From NCBI GenBank assembly GCA_013350335.1, contig CM023540.1:57202962-57266961 (forward strand): DNA of 64,000 nt, read 5' to 3'. Numbering within the stretch: the first letter of the stretch is position 1; every line of letters starts with the position of its first letter. Source of the stretch: Chimonanthus salicifolius. Its lineage: Eukaryota; Streptophyta; Magnoliopsida; Laurales; Calycanthaceae. Both the position numbers and the translations under genes were made by a program. The notes beneath the pieces were generated by a model that had not been told where the DNA came from, searched no databases, and saw only the letters and a program-made list of their open reading frames with translations. Positions 24,746 through 35,744 of the stretch are shown piece by piece.

Positions 24746-26504
24746 ATCCAGGGATCATAAACCACCATCCCACGCTATTCATGCTGGGGAAAAACACAGC
24801 CCATCAAACCACTAGGGACGCCTCAATCACCACGCACTCGGGTACCATATCTAAGATGACCTCTAAGTCGGCTTTGGGCGAGCCCACACTTAGCTCAAGT
24901 GCTTCTCGGAGGATTTCATGACCAACTCACAACATGTTGCTCGTGGGACACTCAGGCACCTCCTCTCCAAACCGGACCACACTACTCTCATAGGCGTGTT
25001 CGAATATCATAAGGATAGACCTGACAATCAAACCCACACTAGGGAGTACATCTGCCCACCACTAGAGTAAGTACACCAGGGTAGACCCAACACGGCCTCG
25101 ACTCTAACAAAGACCCACTGTTAGTCTCTACACAACTGGCACATACACTCCTCACGGAATTCCACAGACCTTCTACCGTGTGACCAGGCTGAATAGACTC
25201 CTTAAGCTCCCTTAAACTCCCAATGAGTCAACACCCACATCACAAGTCTAAACAATGAACCCCAAGGTCATAACAACTAGTAATCACACTACCACAACCC
25301 TCAGCCAAAATGTGGGCGAACAGACAGTCAAATCCACACTAGGAGTACATCCACTCACCACAAGAGTGAGTACCAAAATCACACCAGGGTAGACCCTACA
25401 CGGCCACGACTCTACCGGAGACCCTCATACCCAAGTGGCAAACACCTCCAAGTACTCTCACACTAGGGGCCCACCAACAAGCAATCCATAGTTCAACTGC
25501 ATCCATTGTGCGGTTTCCCATGACTTCCCAACCCTAACTACCCAAGAATATAGGGTAAGTCTCTAAATCCTGACGTAGCCTAGTACCCATGTCCCACTGA
25601 CATTCCAAGTACAGTAGCTACATGCATGCACAGTTATCTCTACGCATGTTATCAACAAAACACGTCCCATGATAATCAAGTATATTCCACAATCTATCGC
25701 ATGTTATCAATCAAATAGGTGGCATGTTATTATTTAAAGCATATCATTTGTCACCACAAGTTACATGTACCATAATACCACATAATCCATCAAGCATGTT
25801 ATCACATTGTAAAGCTCTGCATGTTATAACATTTGACAACCCAACAGGTCATGACATAATCGAATAACATGCTATCACACAACGTACATCACCATGTTAC
25901 TCAAACAACATGTTATCAAGATACCAACCAACATGCCATCACAAGCAATCTGACACGAGTACACCTGAATGAGTCCCTTGCCAAATATTTGTCAAAGCGG
26001 TTCCTTTGCCGAGTGGCTTGTAATCCATAAGGGTCTCATTCCTCGTACTCCATGTCTAAGTAGTAATAAGAATGATATATGCAAATCATGTGTGCTAAAA
26101 GAAGTGTGATGAGTCCCCTCACTTATGTGCATTTTCAAAATCCAACTATAAAAGCAGGTTGCAAGGTTGAAGGAACTGATTCATGGGCTACCGGCTTGAG
26201 AAACTAGGGCGGGTCCACAAAACTGGGATGGTCCTTGCAAAACTGAGACGATCCCACAAATATGGTCGAAAGTGGGTTTACGAATGATCCAGAAACGGTA
26301 TGGAAACAAGCCGCAAATGATCCCCAAGACAGGCCAGGAACGAGCCTGAAACGGGCCTGGACAGGGCCCCAGATTGGCGGCGGCAAGGAGTCTCCAACAA
26401 AGGGGTGGCTATTCCTCTAGGGTTAGAGTTTGGGGCAATAGAGAAGAGAGAAGGAGAAGGGAAAAAGAGGTTAGGCGAGATAGAGAAGGGAGGCAGCGGC
26501 GGAC

Positions 26505-26552
26505 ACACTATAGCAACTTTGCTACAGTGTTGCGAAAATGGGATTTTATAGG
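26505..26552 (-). promoter_or_regulatory. Putative core promoter in the truncated D LTR copy
   Basis: CCTATAAAAT (26552-26543 on minus) precedes a palindrome with plus-strand arms ACACTATAGCAA and TTGCTACAGTGT. The outermost pair has changed from G..C in the D left LTR to A..T here, so pairing is retained. Confidence 0.5.
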
Positions 26553-27021
26553 CTAGCGTTAAGGGTTCCAAGTTAGGCTTAGGATTATGGGTCGAGTTAA
26601 GAGGGCTCATACGTGTTTGGTCAAGATTTAAAAAAAATCACTAAAACCCAATGAAAATAATGCTTTTGGAAAAACTATTATAAATATAAATACGCAAATA
26701 ATATTGAATTTACTTTATTTATTTAATTTATTATATATATATATATTGACAAATCTCGAAATGCGTGAAATCTAAATTTTGAAATATACTATTTTCAAAA
26801 TAAAATTGAAAACCCACTAAAATCGATTGTCAAATGTCGAGGGAGAAATTTGTGTGATTTTTAAATCTTTTGAATGACGGAATATTCAATAAAACAAATA
26901 ACCAAGATGCCCTTTGAGTCTCCGAACTCGAAATCAGGTAAACAAGGTTCAATACGGGGCCCACACTCTCCCCACTGCTACTAAGACCCAAAAATCTCGA
27001 AAATTGACTCGGGTCGTTACA

Positions 27022-27400
27022 TGGCCTCAGCTCCTCAACACCATTTTTATACTTACATCAATATATAACAATTGATAATTTAATCCCTCACGAGGAAGTA
27101 GTGTCCGATCTCGCATTCTGGTCTCGATCACATCTTTTCCATCCATTTAATTTCCATGGGTATCAATCTTGCCTTCAAAATTAGTGGTTACTACTTTTTA
27201 AAATATAAATGCAGTATGCAATGCATTTCTTGATAAAACTGTAGACGAATCTCCTCACCGTATTTGTGCAATTTATCTGCAAAATAAGTTGGAAATAAAA
27301 CAATGTGTAAATAAACTCCGTCCTTTAGAAAAGAGTATGGAAAACCATTAAACTATCAACCATTAAAGGCCATACATTCAAAATAAATTAAAAGGCAAAC
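27022..27400. other. Second copy of the element D flank
   Basis: It begins TGGCCTCAGCTCCTCAACAC and matches 23773-24149 throughout, ending near GCAAACGTGGAG, where the sequence departs from the first copy. This is presumably the original junction with downstream DNA. Confidence 0.7.
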
Positions 27401-27790
27401 GTGGAGTAAGTAAGAAAGGCTCCCACTTCTGGGTTAGTGTTCAGTCGGTGATAATCGGAAAATAACAATAATGAGTAGAGCAATAAATAGAACAAAAGTG
27501 CCTTGTACAATTTTCACAGTTTAAGCATCGGCTTAGCCTCTAGTCAGTCAAATCGAGTCATGTACAAGAATACTTGCAAAAAGAGATAGAAGGTAAATAG
27601 TAGGAATATAACACTAGTAAACTCGCTCGGTGAGATCAAAATAAATAACAGGCTCAAAATAAGTATTGTGGCCATTTCTGACATTTTTTCAAAATAATAT
27701 GGTAAAGTACCATTTTACCCTTGAACCTTTTCAAATATGACATTTGTGCCCTTTTGAGTATATTCCAAAATCAAGCTTTCCAACTAAAAA
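27401..27790. other. Unassigned A+T-rich sequence
   Basis: No gene or familiar repeat is recognised. It contains a TACCATTTTACCCTTG-like block often seen near plant LTR starts. It ends CTAAAAA at the left border of the element C LTR; AAAAA (27786-27790) would be C's target duplication, whose partner is out of view. Confidence 0.4.
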
Positions 27791-29394
27791 TGTAACGTCT
27801 CGTCACGCTACGGGTGTGTTATCTCTGAGATATCTCAAAAGTTGCAAGGGACGGATATCGGTGAATTTTTTTTTTTTTTTGAAATGGGGAACCACCTCCC
27901 GTTCAACAAACTACAAGTCCACAATGCTAAGAAAACATAACAAACAACCATAGATTAACCAAATATGGTTATACAGTCATCCAAACAAACATGTAATAAT
28001 AAGTCCATGCAAGCTAGAGTCTCTCAAATTTAGAACATAAGTATGAACATATATCTAACTACTAGTGCTCATCCCCATGTATTTGTTCAAGGGGCCCGCC
28101 GGGCCCCTTTGTGATCCGGGTACCTAAAAGGTAAGGGGTGAGCAATCTAGCCCAGTGAAGGGATAAAACATATCACGTGTCAACAACAGAAGTTGTGTCA
28201 CATATATGAAATGTAGTGAACATAATAATTGAAAGAATGTCTCTGTACAAGAGTGCCCAAACATACCACTAATCAATGGTCCCACTGACCAATCTGAGAC
28301 ATCACCTCCATAACTCATAACAGTCCTTCAACAACTCCGGTCTCCTTACCAGTACAAACGGGAGACCAAACAATATATAACCGCGTCAACCGCCAGAATG
28401 CAGCGGGGACACCTGCATCTCCTATGGGGTCTCGACCGCTGGAGCATAACAAGGAAGCCAATCTCAAGGGGCAGACACCTCAACCGCCGGAACACAACAA
28501 TGAAACCGGCATCTCCTATGTGGGTCTCGACCACCGGAGCGTAATGGGAAAGTTCTCCCAATACCCAAACGATCATATCATCATAAACACATACACGTGT
28601 AAACAACTCCTCCATCTCAATACCCAACGGCACATTGTCCGTTGTTGGTTACCTCTCATGCATGTATATGATATCAAGGTCATGTCTAACAATACAACCA
28701 TGCTCTGGTACAATTAATCAAGACCAACGACACATGCATTGTTCGTAACAAGAGCATATGACAGGTTATATATACATATATCTCCATACTCATCATGATC
28801 ATGTTCACATTTTGTAAATAAACACGCAACATTTTATCAATAAATTTTCAAACATCGTACTCAATATCCAACGCACATCTCATTCCCATCATAAATTCAC
28901 ATACACATTATGATTGAACACAAACATATTATCAACAAATTTTGAACATCATGTCTAATATCCAACACATATTTTACTCATTATAAGTTCATTCTCATGT
29001 AATAATTAAACAAACATGTTGCCAGTAAGTTTCCAAGCTCAAATAATCATCCATCCGATTACAATTCTCCATTAATCGTATATAGTTGACATGAGAACAC
29101 CTGAATGAATCACATGCCACATGTTCATTTCAACAGTTCACTTACCGAGTGGCTTAATAAACGAAGGACCTCATTCAAGTCACTACATGTCCAAGATTAA
29201 AGATTAAGTAGGTGCGGATACATGCTAAAATAGTGATATGTCCCCTCACAGTGTGCGTAGAGTCAAAAATCCGAATCGGGTAAGTGGCTTGGGGGATCGA
29301 AGGGACCTCAATCTGTTAAAATAAGGAGGAACGAATAAGTAAATAAGGCAAAATGGGCTAAAATGGGGACAGATATAAAATGGGCCTAAAACTA

Positions 29395-29770
29395 GCTGGG
29401 TCGAAAACGGGCCGGGCCAGAAATGGGTTGGGTCAAGTCTGGCTGGCCAGATTAAGGATTGGGCCCACGGTTGGGTTGGATCCAAAAGAACTCTAAATCG
29501 GGTCTCGGCCTAGACTGGGTTGGGCTTGGACTGGGTCTAGGCCAAGACTAGGTCTGGGTTTGGCCCTGGATTGGGTCTGGATATGGGCGTAGACTGGGCC
29601 CATGGTTGGGTTGGATCCAAAAGGACTCTAGAACCGGTCTGGGCCTCGACTGGGTCAGGGCTTGGACTGGGTTTGGGCCAAGACTGGATCTAGGTTCGGT
29701 CTGGGTCTGGGCCAAGACTGGGCCTGGACTGGGTCTTGGCCGAGATTGGGTCATGTTGGGTTAGACCCGA
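29395..29770. repeat. Imperfect GGGTCTGGGCC minisatellite in LTR C
   Basis: Short units of 12-18 bp built from ACTGGGTC, TGGGCC and AAGACTGGG repeat with variation. In one minus-strand frame they give an artificial Pro/Gln/Arg/Ser-rich peptide. The tract is part of the LTR and I do not regard it as coding. Confidence 0.75.
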
Positions 29771-30461
29771 TCTGGGGCTGAGCTAGGTCAAACCAAAACA
29801 AACCAGAGCTGGGTCCAACTACCGATTGGGTTACAAGTTGGGTTGGCTCAACACACAACTGAGTCAACTCATGATTTAAGTGAGTCAACTAAGCCACAAG
29901 GTTGAAGCAGGGAAGAAGAAAATGGGGAAAAAAATCAAGGAAAATCCAGGAAAGATTGAGAAAAGAAGGGGAAAACAGGGAAAACTGAACAAAAGGGGAA
30001 GAAAAATAACGAAAAACAAGGAAACCAGCAAAAAACAACAAAAATCAGTAAAAAAGAGAGAAAATGGGTAAGCGTAAAATGAAATTTGGAAAAAAAAAAA
30101 AGCAAGAAAACCACGAAAAAACAAAGAAGATCAGAGATGAGAGGAAAAAGGAATAGAAGGAAGAAGAAAGTACTTGAAATTAGCGAAAAGGAAAGGAAAT
30201 CCAACAGCTGAGGTCGGGGCAGCAAAGGTTGTCACTAGGGTCGGCTGAAGCGGCAGTTGAGTGTTACAAGGTCGGAGAGTGAGGGAAGGAGGATGAGAAG
30301 AAAGAGATCAAGAGGTACGCGCGAGAGAGAGGAGAGAGTTACTGAGACGGCGGTGGCTAGGAGGGGGTGCGGCTGTTGTTGCAAGGAGAAATGGTCTCTT
30401 AGGGTTTCCGAGGGAGAGGGATTGAAAGTGAGGGAGAGAGAGAGGTGCGGGAGGTGCGGCT

Positions 30462-30510
30462 GCACTATAGCAAAAATGCTACAGCGTGGTGGGATGGGGG
30501 GCTTTTAACA
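30462..30510 (-). promoter_or_regulatory. Putative core promoter of LTR C
   Basis: A palindrome with plus arms GCACTATAGCAA and ATGCTACAGCGT (30464-30489) is preceded on the minus strand by TTGTTAAAAGCC, a weak TATA-like site in the position where D has CCTATAAAAT. The layout is the same as in D; the TATA match is poorer. Confidence 0.4.
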
Positions 30511-30801
30511 AGCTATGGTTTTTCGGGGTTTTAGGGTTTTCTCCTTTCTTTTCTTTTCTTTTTTTCTTTTTGCTAAAAAATAAATTAATTTCTATTCGAA
30601 AGAAATAAAACCTGATGAAACCAAAAAAACAACCTGAAAAAATCTCGAATGTCGGACACGTGTGATTTTCAACATTTTTTTTGACAATTTATGTGATAAA
30701 TACAAAATTACCAAAATGTCCTTCAACTTCCTGAACTTGAAATCATGCAAATCTGAAAATCTCAAAAAAAGAAATGGGAAAACTCGGAATGGGTCATTAC
30801 A

Positions 30802-30962
30802 ACACTACCCTGTTTAAAGAATTTCAGTCCTCGAAATTCAAATTGAACTCGTACATCTAGTCTCAAAAAAAGCGGGGAATTGTTCCTGCATTGTTGCCTC
30901 ATTCTCCCAAATAGAAATATCACTACCCTTGCGTTGCCAAACCAATAAAACCAAGTGGATAG
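30802..30962 (-). pseudogene. C-terminal (chromodomain-type) end of element C pol
   Basis: On the minus strand the frame reads HLVLLVWQRKGSDISIWENE and then ATMQEQFPAFF. This is the V.W....EEATWE..M...(P)ELF ending of chromovirus integrases (compare VKVVWDRHGDEEATWELESEM in element A). The upstream part continues at 42142 after removal of the F insertion: the bases at 42142-42200 encode IQDLRVRRLCG, which joins in the expected order. One stop codon lies near the junction. This positions the insertion inside the last 60 codons of pol. Confidence 0.85.
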
Positions 30963-32011
30963 TGTAATACCCTGGATTTCTAAGTTATAAATATTTATGA
31001 AAATTACCCAATTAAATTATGAATTTTACATATGGATCTTAGACGGGTAAAATGTTGGGTCTTTGCCCAATTAAGACTCAACGATTTTGATAAATGGTTT
31101 CAAATAAATTTAACTGGGGCCAGAATTTAATTAGTGATGCAATATCTATAAATGAGGGATATAAATTAATTGACATGCGCATAGAAGGAACATGGAAATG
31201 ATATTAATATTTTAATGGAATATATATTGCATGGACGAATTTTAGATATCCATATCCATGATTTTATGCTAGAGTATCTTGAGAAGATATCTAAGATTAA
31301 CTGGAAAGATTTTAGGATGAATCCTAAAATGGGTCACACGTTGGGATTAGGCAATGATATCTTATTGCCAAATAATAAGATGTCTATAATTAATTTTATG
31401 CGCATGATGTGTGGATTATTTTTTTTAAAAAAAGGGGTCTTTCTTTTATTAAGAGAAATACTAGGGATTTGCAAGAAAGAAAGGAAATGGCTATTTTAAA
31501 CAAGCTATACACGGCATTGGCAAGGGCTAATTTAAAGGGGCATAGCATCTTCTAAGTTGGCTTTAATTGAAAGAAATAAAGGAGAGGCCATAGGGCTCAC
31601 GGCAATTGCTATCTTAGCATTGGCTATATGGTGTTTTTATGAGATAAAAGAAAGAGGCACACGGCATTCATGAATCAATAAGATAAGGGCAGCAAGGGTG
31701 CATGGCAATGGTTATTTCAAATAAGATATTGTCCGAATGGAATTTTTATGGAAGGGGCGCTTAAGCACCTTCTAAATTGGGACAAGTTGTATGTAATAAA
31801 AGGAGACAAGAGAGAGGGGTACACAGCATTCACTTGTCATTCAAAGAGAGGCTGCAGCAAGCACAAGAGCAGCCAGCCGAGTGGAAAAGCAAGGAGAAGA
31901 AAAGACTAAGGAAAGAAGAAGATTGGAAGAGCAAGATCAACCGACGGAAAACCGAAGGAGTTGCGGAACCAGTAAGAGGTTTAGATGTTTTTTGTTTTAA
32001 TGAAATAAGGA

Positions 32012-32704
32012 ACCATAGGATTCGGCCAAGGTGTATGGCCGAACCCCATGGAAAAGGAATTAAGAGATGATCATGGATGAATCATAGGATTCGGCCATGG
32101 TGCATGGCCGAACCCCACGGAAGGGTTTTGGTGATTTTAATGAAGAAACATGGGTCATATTATTATGGTTAATGTATGGTTTTAAGGGCTTTTGGTGATT
32201 ATATTTTATGGGATGGAAATCGTAGAGTAATTATATGGTTTTAGATCCATGGAAAGATAAATTAATGGAAAGAAAGAACCATAGGGTTCGGCCATAGTGC
32301 ATGGCCGAATCCCATGGAAGGTTGATGGTTTATTTTATTGGATTGTTAATAATGAAAACCATAGAAGTTGTTAATAAGTTTATGGGGTTTCAAGCATGAA
32401 GATTATGGATTCATGCTTATGATTGTAGAAAGGTTGTTATGTTGATTGTTGGATCAAAAGAATAGAAAAGAAAGGGGTGAGGTTCGGCCATGGTGTATGG
32501 CCGAACCCCACCAACTATATTTATGGATTTAATTTATTAAAAGAATTTGATTGGATGAATAATTGTTAGAAATAACATTATGAACCATAGGGTTCGGCCA
32601 AGGTGTATGGCCGAACCCCATGGAGGTGTATTGGAGTTGGTTAATAGGGGTTTAAATCATTTTAATAAAAAGGATTGTGAACCACCATGGCCGAACCCCA
32701 TGGG
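32012..32704 (+). repeat. Five palindromic GGGTTCGGCC repeats plus a half copy in LTR F
   Basis: Copies lie at about 32012-32051, 32085-32121, 32281-32318, 32476-32512 and 32583-32622; only a right half (CATGGCCGAACCCCATGG) is present near 32685-32704. Arms are 12-17 bp when the outer CCAT/ATGG is included, and loops are 4-6 bp. They appear after the CT/GA-rich leader, as in other A/B LTRs. Confidence 0.9.
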
Positions 32705-32729
32705 GTTGTTTTGGAATGGTAGATGGAAC

Positions 32730-32975
32730 GAGGTTGCTAAATTTGGAAAGCATTCCAATTATGGAAAGATGGTTTCTAATTTAGGAAACTATCTAATTTA
32801 GTGGAAAGAGGTTGCTAAATTTGGAAAGCATTCCAATTATGGAAAGATGGTTTCTAATTTAGGAAACTATCTAGTTTATGGAAAGAGGTTGCTAAATTTG
32901 GAAAGCATTCCAATTATGGAAAGATGGTTTCTAGTTTAGGAAACTATCTAGTATATGGAAAGAGGTTGCCAAATT
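32730..32975 (+). repeat. Three tandem copies of a 77-78 bp unit in LTR F
   Basis: GAGGTTGCTAAATTTGG recurs at 32730, 32808 and 32885, with a degenerate fourth start at 32962. Copies are almost identical, so the duplication is recent. The unit itself contains TTGGAAAG/ATTCCAA inverted words, typical of this LTR region. Confidence 0.9.
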
Positions 32976-33779
32976 AGAAAGCATTTATTTATGGTAGTTA
33001 ATTTAAATTAGTAAGTTTCTAATTTTGGAAGGAGAAGTTTAAATTAGAAAGTATCTAATCATGGACCTTGAATGATTAAATAGAAGGATGGGAATTAAAA
33101 TGGGAAAGTTTCTATTTATGGAAAGTAGAGATTAAAATTGGAAAACCTTCCAATTATAGAAGAATGGGTGCTAAATTGGAAACCTTCTAAATATGGACTT
33201 GTTGATCAAAAAGGAAGGCAACTTGAATTATGGATTCAAATATGGAAGTTGGATACTAATTAGAAAGCTTTTATTTATGGAAGTTGTATATGGAATTTAG
33301 AAAGTTTCTATTTATAGACTTTCCAATTATGGACCTAAGATGATGGACCATTTTTATGGGCTATTGGTAATGTGAACCATGAATAAATAATTGGATGGTT
33401 GAGTAAATAAACAATGGATTTAAGTATGTTATTGGTCATGAAATATTATGAATGGCAAAAGAGTAATTAAAGGCCACAATGGAGGTGTAACATTGGAATT
33501 TTACGTTATTAATATATATGAAATTTGCCATTTTAAATTGTGAATTATTAGATATGGACCTTAGATGGGTAAAGGGTTAGGTCAATTGCCCAATTAAGAC
33601 CCAACGGATTGTGGATATGGTTGCAATTAGAATAATTGGGTAGGATGTATTCAATTGGTTCAAAGTTGTTAATTGGGTCAAAATGTCCAATTGGGACCTA
33701 ATTGGTCGTGTTTGACTTGGTTGACCACCAAGTGAGTTGAGTTGATTTGAAGTAAATTAAGTGGTGAGTTAAATTTAAA

Positions 33780-34030
33780 TGAGTTGGGATGGACGGGTTG
33801 TGTTTCAAATTCGAAAATTCAAATAATGGGATGGATGTTCTATGTTTCAAATTCAAAAATTCAAATAATGGGATGGATGGCCTATGTTTCAAATTCAAAA
33901 AAATTCAAATAATGGGATGGACGGTGTATGTTTCAAATTCAAAATTCAAATGAGTTGGGATGGACGGTTTACATTTCAAATTCAAATGAGTTGCGATGGA
34001 TGGTTTTTTCATTTAGAATTCAAATTCAAA
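33780..34030 (+). repeat. About six copies of a 42-44 bp minisatellite in LTR G
   Basis: GGGATGGA recurs at about 33786, 33828, 33870, 33914, 33957 and (as GCGATGGA) 33992, separated by TTTCAAATTCAAAAATTCAAA-like filler. It lies before the leader, in the upstream part of the LTR. It produces repetitive open frames on both strands that I do not regard as genes. Confidence 0.88.
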
Positions 34031-34782
34031 ACCAAGGTAAGGATACACGTTGGGGAGGTGAGGAGGTTGGTTTGTTTCAAAATTTGAATGTTGGAGAGAT
34101 GGAAGAGTATTGTTTTTATTTCAAACACAAACGTTGGAGAGATGAAGATGGTTTATTTCAAAATTCAAATAAGAGCTACACGTTGGAGAGGTAGGGAGGT
34201 TTGGCTTATTTCAAAATCAAAACAAGGATACACATGGAGAGATAATGGAGATGGTTATACCTTTAAAAATTCAAATTCAATGTCATACACGTTGGAGTCT
34301 TGAGATTTTCATCTCATGTAGAGATAGGGAAGATAATGAAGAGGAAACTCCCACATGGAGAGATAGTGAAGGTGGTTTAAATTTCAATTTTAAACAAGGC
34401 TACAAGTTGGAGAGATAAGGGGGAGTTTGGGGTTTAATTTTCAAATTCAAACAAGACTCAACTCTTCCTCTCCCTCTTGGCTATCTCTCTCCCTCACACC
34501 CTCTCTTAGCCAACCACTCACAAAGACAAGAGAGAAAAAAAACTTAGAGTTTACATCCCAAACACCTCTCCCTCTCTCTCAAAGCCGATCCTCTCTCAAA
34601 CCCACATAATTTGGCCGAACTCCATCTCTCTCTCAAGCTCTCACACTCAGCCAAAAGAAGTAAGAAGGAAGGAGGAAGAGGCTAAGGAAAGAAAGGATTG
34701 AAAGAACAAGCCGGAGCGAAGGAAAACCGAAGGAGTCATGAAACCGGTAAGTAATCTTTATAAAATTTTGTCTTAAAAGGGA

Positions 34783-35744
34783 CCATAGGGTTCGGCCATG
34801 GTGGATGGCCGAACCCCATGGAAGAAAATTTGGGGGTTGATTTGGGTATTTTAATGGGAAAGATGAACCATAGGGTTCGGCCAAAGAGCATGGCCAAACC
34901 CCATGGATGGACATTGGATATTTTATGGTTCTTGAAAAATGGAAACCATGGAAAGTTTAGGAATGTTCTAGGAGATTTAAAATGGAAAGAAGGGCATAAA
35001 ACCGAAGGGTGAGGTTTGGCCATGTTGTATGGCCGAACCCCACCAAGGGATATGTAAGTGGTGTGTTTTATTAATTTTAATGGGTTTCAAAACAGGAAAA
35101 AATAATAGATGAATGTTAATGATGAAATGGTCTTAAACATTAGAAATGGTGAAGAACCATGGACCATGGGTTCGGCGATATTGTATGGCCGAACCCCATA
35201 AAGAACTATTGGTGGACTTAGAGGTATTTTGACCGTGGAGATGAAGGGGAAAAGTTGGTAATGGTAATAGGTCTAAAGATGATTAGTGATGATCAAAATT
35301 GATGATCTAAATGTATGATTAAGACCCTCTCATGAAGGAACCTTGTTATGGTCTAAATATTGTAAATGATTTAAGGGGGAATGAAAATTAAGACATCATG
35401 GGTTCGGCCATGGTGTATGGCCGAACCCCAGGACCCATTCTATAGACCATTTAGAGATCAATGCATGTGTAAATAAAAGAAATGATCAAGCTAGGATATG
35501 GGGAGTGTTTTTGGGACTTAGGGACTTCTAATTGATAGACCATGGGTTCGGCCATAGTGTATGGCCGAACCACATGGGAAATGTTGGTGGACTTAAATGG
35601 TTAACAATGATAAACAATTATGGTTCATGTGTGTTAAATGATTTATTGTTAAGTGATTAATTAAGAGGTGATAGAATAATAGATTCAAGAGAGGCACTAA
35701 AACCAAGTGAGTGAGGTTCGGCCATGGTGTATGGCCGAACCCCA
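34783..35744 (+). repeat. Seven palindromic GGGTTCGGCC repeats in LTR G
   Basis: Copies lie at about 34783-34821, 34867-34906, 35010-35043, 35163-35199, 35398-35432, 35540-35577 and 35711-35744, spaced 80-230 bases apart. Loops vary (TGGTGG, AAGAGC, GTTGT, TAGTGT) while the arms are conserved. Confidence 0.9.

Larger units (their letters stand above)
24150..27021 (-). repeat. Truncated second copy of the D right LTR
   Basis: It enters the D LTR sequence in mid-unit (equivalent to about 19041) and continues to the normal end GGGTCGTTACA. It contains five 94-bp units (24320-24745) and the TATA/palindrome pair (26505-26552), and is followed by the same flank as the first copy. It lacks about 640 bp of GA-rich leader at about 26373 (equivalent to about 22485-23120). 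It has no solo-LTR insertion. This arrangement fits a tandem duplication of LTR plus flank rather than an independent insertion. Confidence 0.8.
27791..30801 (-). mobile_element. 3' LTR of element C (Ty3/gypsy, D-related)
   Basis: The borders are TGTAACGTCTCG (plus-left) and GGGTCATTACA (plus-right), 3.0 kb. It shares with D LTRs the minus-strand start TGTAATGACCC, a TATA-like and palindrome region (30462-30510), a GA-rich leader on plus (29880-30440) and a GGGCC-rich region, but differs in the middle. On its right, pol C-terminal coding begins after the PPT AAACAGGGTAGTGT, so it is the 3' LTR of a minus-strand element. A CGCCGGGCCC-rich block lies near 28100. Confidence 0.8.

Noticed and set aside
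24150..27021. An independent solo LTR
   Set aside because: Its left edge is mid-LTR and its right flank equals the flank of element D, so a tandem duplication explains it better.
29548..29754. Pro/Gln/Arg-rich open frame on the minus strand
   Set aside because: It coincides with a short minisatellite within LTR C.
34633..35023. Open frames with recurring WPNPM or MAEPHG peptides (also at 1494, 32580, 58482 and others)
   Set aside because: The peptide is the translation of the palindrome itself and appears on both strands; not a conserved protein.
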